In this document: positions 13,649 through 15,693 of the stretch, piece by piece
Layout: the number at the start of each line of letters is the position of its first letter
How positions within the stretch are numbered: the first letter of the stretch is position 1
NCBI GenBank assembly: GCA_001771055.1
Contig: MESS01000110.1
Location: 5,434-21,126 of the forward strand
Direction of reading: 5' to 3'
Source of the DNA: Caldithrix sp. RBG_13_44_9
Lineage (GTDB): Bacteria > Calditrichota > Calditrichia > RBG-13-44-9
DNA length: 15,693 nucleotides
The notes under the pieces: model-generated
Database searches by the model: none
Told to the model about the DNA's origin: nothing
The model's input: only the letters and a program-made list of their open reading frames with translations
Translations under genes and position numbers: made by a program

Positions 13649-15334
13649 ATGTTCAGAAAAACACTATGGCCCCAGGTAATGCTTCTGGTACTACTGCTGT
13701 TTCTTTCCATCGCCATACTAAACAGCAGCTACGCCAGTAATGAAGAAATATACCTGAAACTTGATAAAGGCCTGTTCTATCTTAAGCAAGTTTATGAAAC
13801 TATAGCCCGCAATTATGTGGATGAAGTGGATCCGGAAGGATTAAGTAAATCCGCTATTCAGGGTATTCTCCAGGAATTGGATCCTTACACCGTATTTTTT
13901 GAAAAGAAAGGCAGTGAGCAACTGGAAATTATCACCAAGGGGAAATATGGAGGTCTGGGTATGGAAATTGGCAAGCAGGAGGGAAAAATAACCGTCATTT
14001 CCCCGATAGATGATACACCCGCCCAACGGGCCGGGATCAGAGCCGGGGATATCATTATATCCATCGATGGGACTCAGACCGACCAGTTAACCCTGGATGA
14101 AGCCTCCAGCAAATTGCGGGGATTGGCCGGGACCATGGTCGATCTGGAAATTCAACGGCCTGGCCTGGATGAATCGATCAAGCTTACTCTCACCCGGCAG
14201 GATATCATCATTAAAGATGTCCCCTATGCAGATTTTATCGAACCGGGAATTGCCTTTATCCGCTTAAGCAGTTTCTCAGATAAAGCCGGCAGTGAAGTGC
14301 GAGAAGCAGTGAGAAATTTGCACAGGAAGGGAGCGATTGACGGACTGGTTTTAGATCTGCGGGGTAATCCGGGCGGGTTACTGGCCTCGGCAGTGGAGGT
14401 CTCCAACATCTTCCTGCCAAAGGAAGAAGTGGTGGTACAAACCCGCGGCAATCATGAAAAGGATAACCAGTTCACTACTACCGAAAGCGCCTTACTGCCC
14501 AATATTCCCCTGGTGGTTCTGGTGGATGGCGGCAGTGCCAGTGCTTCCGAAATTGTTGCTGGCGCCATTCAGGATCTGGACCGGGGTATTGTCATCGGTT
14601 CAAAAACCTTCGGAAAGGGGTTGGTTCAGCAAGTCTATCCGGTGGACAAAGTGAACGATGCTTTTTTGAAAATTACTACTGCCAAGTATTACATTCCTTC
14701 CGGCCGGTGTATCCAAAAGGATGACTACAAGAAAAACAAAGATGTATTTACTGATCTAAGCGACAGTGTGGATTACAACAACCACAAAAAATATTTCACC
14801 CGCAACGGGAGAGTGGTTTTTGGCGGAGGAGGCATTCAGCCGGATATTGAGGTCGAGAGAGAAAAAATTGATCAATACCTTATTGCGCTATGGTCACAGG
14901 GACATTTTTTCCGGTTTACGGTGGATTATCTGGCCAACCATCCTGATATGCAACTCAGCAATGGTTTCACGGTAACCGATGAGATCCTGGACGGATTTCG
15001 CAGTTATCTCCAACAGAAAGATATGGATTTTGATATCGAAGGTGAGCCCGAGTTAGAGGAATTCCTGGAAATTGCCGCTGTTGAAAAATACAATGCAGAT
15101 TTGACTGACCTGGTAACGGTAGCTCTGCAGAAACTGGAGAAAGAAAAGGACCAGGAATTTGATAAAAATCTGCAGGAAATTAAACACTCACTGGAATCCG
15201 AATTCGCAGAAAAGCTTGGTAGCACATCAGCCCGTATTTCCACATTATTGAAACATGATGATACCGTCTCCAAAGCTCTGGAAATTATCAAAAACCAGGA
15301 AGATTATCTTTCAGTTCTAGCCGTTAAGAAATAA
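13649..15334 (+). CDS. ctpA: S41 family C-terminal processing peptidase (tail-specific protease)
   Basis: This is an exported 561-residue serine protease that trims or degrades periplasmic proteins from their C-terminus. An N-terminal hydrophobic signal (about 6-29) is followed by a helical segment ending in LDPYTVFF, a PDZ domain (about 95-180, with KYGGLGMEI and AGIRAGDIIISIDG), and the S41 catalytic core. From alignment with E. coli Prc spacing, the catalytic residues are Ser298 in GGSASASEI, Asp309 in QD and Lys323 in FGKG, all present. LDLRGNPGG (235-243) forms the oxyanion region. After the core (about residue 400) there is a further 150-residue charged, helical extension with unknown role, seen in a subset of CtpA proteins. 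GGAGG stands before the ATG. A terminator follows. Confidence 0.95.
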   Translation: MFRKTLWPQVMLLVLLLFLSIAILNSSYASNEEIYLKLDKGLFYLKQVYETIARNYVDEVDPEGLSKSAIQGILQELDPYTVFFEKKGSEQLEIITKGKYGGLGMEIGKQEGKITVISPIDDTPAQRAGIRAGDIIISIDGTQTDQLTLDEASSKLRGLAGTMVDLEIQRPGLDESIKLTLTRQDIIIKDVPYADFIEPGIAFIRLSSFSDKAGSEVREAVRNLHRKGAIDGLVLDLRGNPGGLLASAVEVSNIFLPKEEVVVQTRGNHEKDNQFTTTESALLPNIPLVVLVDGGSASASEIVAGAIQDLDRGIVIGSKTFGKGLVQQVYPVDKVNDAFLKITTAKYYIPSGRCIQKDDYKKNKDVFTDLSDSVDYNNHKKYFTRNGRVVFGGGGIQPDIEVEREKIDQYLIALWSQGHFFRFTVDYLANHPDMQLSNGFTVTDEILDGFRSYLQQKDMDFDIEGEPELEEFLEIAAVEKYNADLTDLVTVALQKLEKEKDQEFDKNLQEIKHSLESEFAEKLGSTSARISTLLKHDDTVSKALEIIKNQEDYLSVLAVKK

Positions 15335-15347
15335 ACTCAGTAAACTT

Positions 15348-15379
15348 AAAAGGGGATTCGATCTTGAATCCCTTTTTTT
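15348..15379 (+). terminator. Rho-independent terminator after the S41 protease, between convergent genes
   Basis: The stem GGGATTC / GAATCCC, extended by a G-T pair and four A-T pairs, has a 6-base loop (GATCTT) and is followed by seven T on the plus strand. On the minus strand the stem is followed by only four T, so it may also stop the copper ATPase transcript weakly. Nothing else is seen in 15380-15504. Confidence 0.88.
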
Positions 15380-15504
15380 ATTTTAATAATAGAAGCAACA
15401 ATCTGCCTATCACTGCCAGATCATTTCAGTATTTTATCCCGAGCAGTTTTATTCCTTAACTATAATATTTTTTAAATGGAATCTTTGAGAAAGTAACTAA
15501 ACGA

Positions 15505-15693
15505 CTATTCTTTCCAGGAAGGCTTGAATCTTTTGAGTCTCAAAGCGTTGGTCACCACCGTTACACTGCTGGCAGCCATAGCAGCAGCGGCCAGCATGGG
15601 ATTCAATAACAATCCGCTAAGGGGGTAAAATATTCCGGCGGCTACCGGGATCCCCAGGGTGTTATAAAAAAATGATCCAAAAAGATTCTGCTT
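15505..15693 (-). CDS. copA: copper-translocating P-type ATPase, C-terminal fragment (gene continues past the right edge)
   Basis: Only the last 62 residues lie in the window. On the minus strand the frame enters at 15693 and ends at a TAG at 15505-15507. The fragment covers the last two transmembrane helices of a P1B-type ATPase: KQNLFGSFFYNTLGIPVAAG, then a helix ending MAASSVTVVTNALRLKRFK. The YN pair in the first helix and M-x2-SS in the second are the Cu(I)-site residues of the P1B-1 class, so copper export is favoured over zinc or cadmium. The start, metal-binding domains and phosphorylation site are outside the window. It is convergent with the protease gene. Confidence 0.92.
   Translation of the reverse strand, partial: KQNLFGSFFYNTLGIPVAAGIFYPLSGLLLNPMLAAAAMAASSVTVVTNALRLKRFKPSWKE

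Noticed and set aside
1..15693. CRISPR arrays, tRNA or rRNA genes, insertion sequences, prophage genes
   Set aside because: Looked for repeated spacer patterns, cloverleaf-like arms, transposase motifs and terminal repeats by eye; none was found.

Overview
The window looks like ordinary chromosome from a Gram-negative, diderm bacterium. It encodes an outer-membrane beta-barrel protein ending in phenylalanine, a lipoprotein with a lipobox, and a periplasmic S41 protease. Shine-Dalgarno sites are clear (GGAGG/AGGAG types) and the base composition is moderate. A FadL/PorV-like barrel, bacterial inositol-lipid genes and a LiaF-like/ABC cassette would suit an uncultured lineage of the FCB group (for example Calditrichota/KSB1-like), but this placement is inference from gene content only. 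No rRNA, tRNA, CRISPR array, insertion sequence or phage gene was seen.

Layout. (1) 1-1000: a sigma-54 enhancer-binding protein whose N-terminus lies left of the window. (2) 1001-1459: a 459-base non-coding stretch with two perfect inverted repeats and a sigma-54-like -24/-12 element, leading into (3) 1460-4201: a tyrosine/proline/tryptophan-rich lipoprotein and an outer-membrane barrel protein, closed by a strong intrinsic terminator. (4) 4320-4989: an overlapping MntA/HepT (MNT/HEPN) toxin-antitoxin pair. (5) 5195-7542: a LiaF-like membrane protein followed by an ABC-2 ATPase and permease. (6) 7550-10466: rsmI, a CDP-alcohol phosphatidyltransferase of the phosphatidylinositol-phosphate-synthase type, and myo-inositol-1-phosphate synthase, closed by a terminator. 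(7) 10570-11931: a MATE transporter. (8) 12080-12775, minus strand: a family 2 glycosyltransferase. (9) 12892-13536: thymidylate kinase. (10) 13649-15334: an S41 C-terminal processing protease with its terminator. (11) 15505-15693, minus strand: the C-terminal end of a copper P-type ATPase that runs off the right edge.

How the genes may work together. The adjacent inositol-phosphate synthase and phosphatidyltransferase together cover inositol-1-phosphate formation and its attachment to CDP-diacylglycerol, so this organism probably makes phosphatidylinositol-type lipids. At the left end, a sigma-54 activator sits just upstream of a palindrome plus promoter-like element in front of an envelope lipoprotein/barrel pair. 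This is consistent with a locally regulated envelope module. The Tyr-rich lipoprotein and its control region are the least explained parts of the window.
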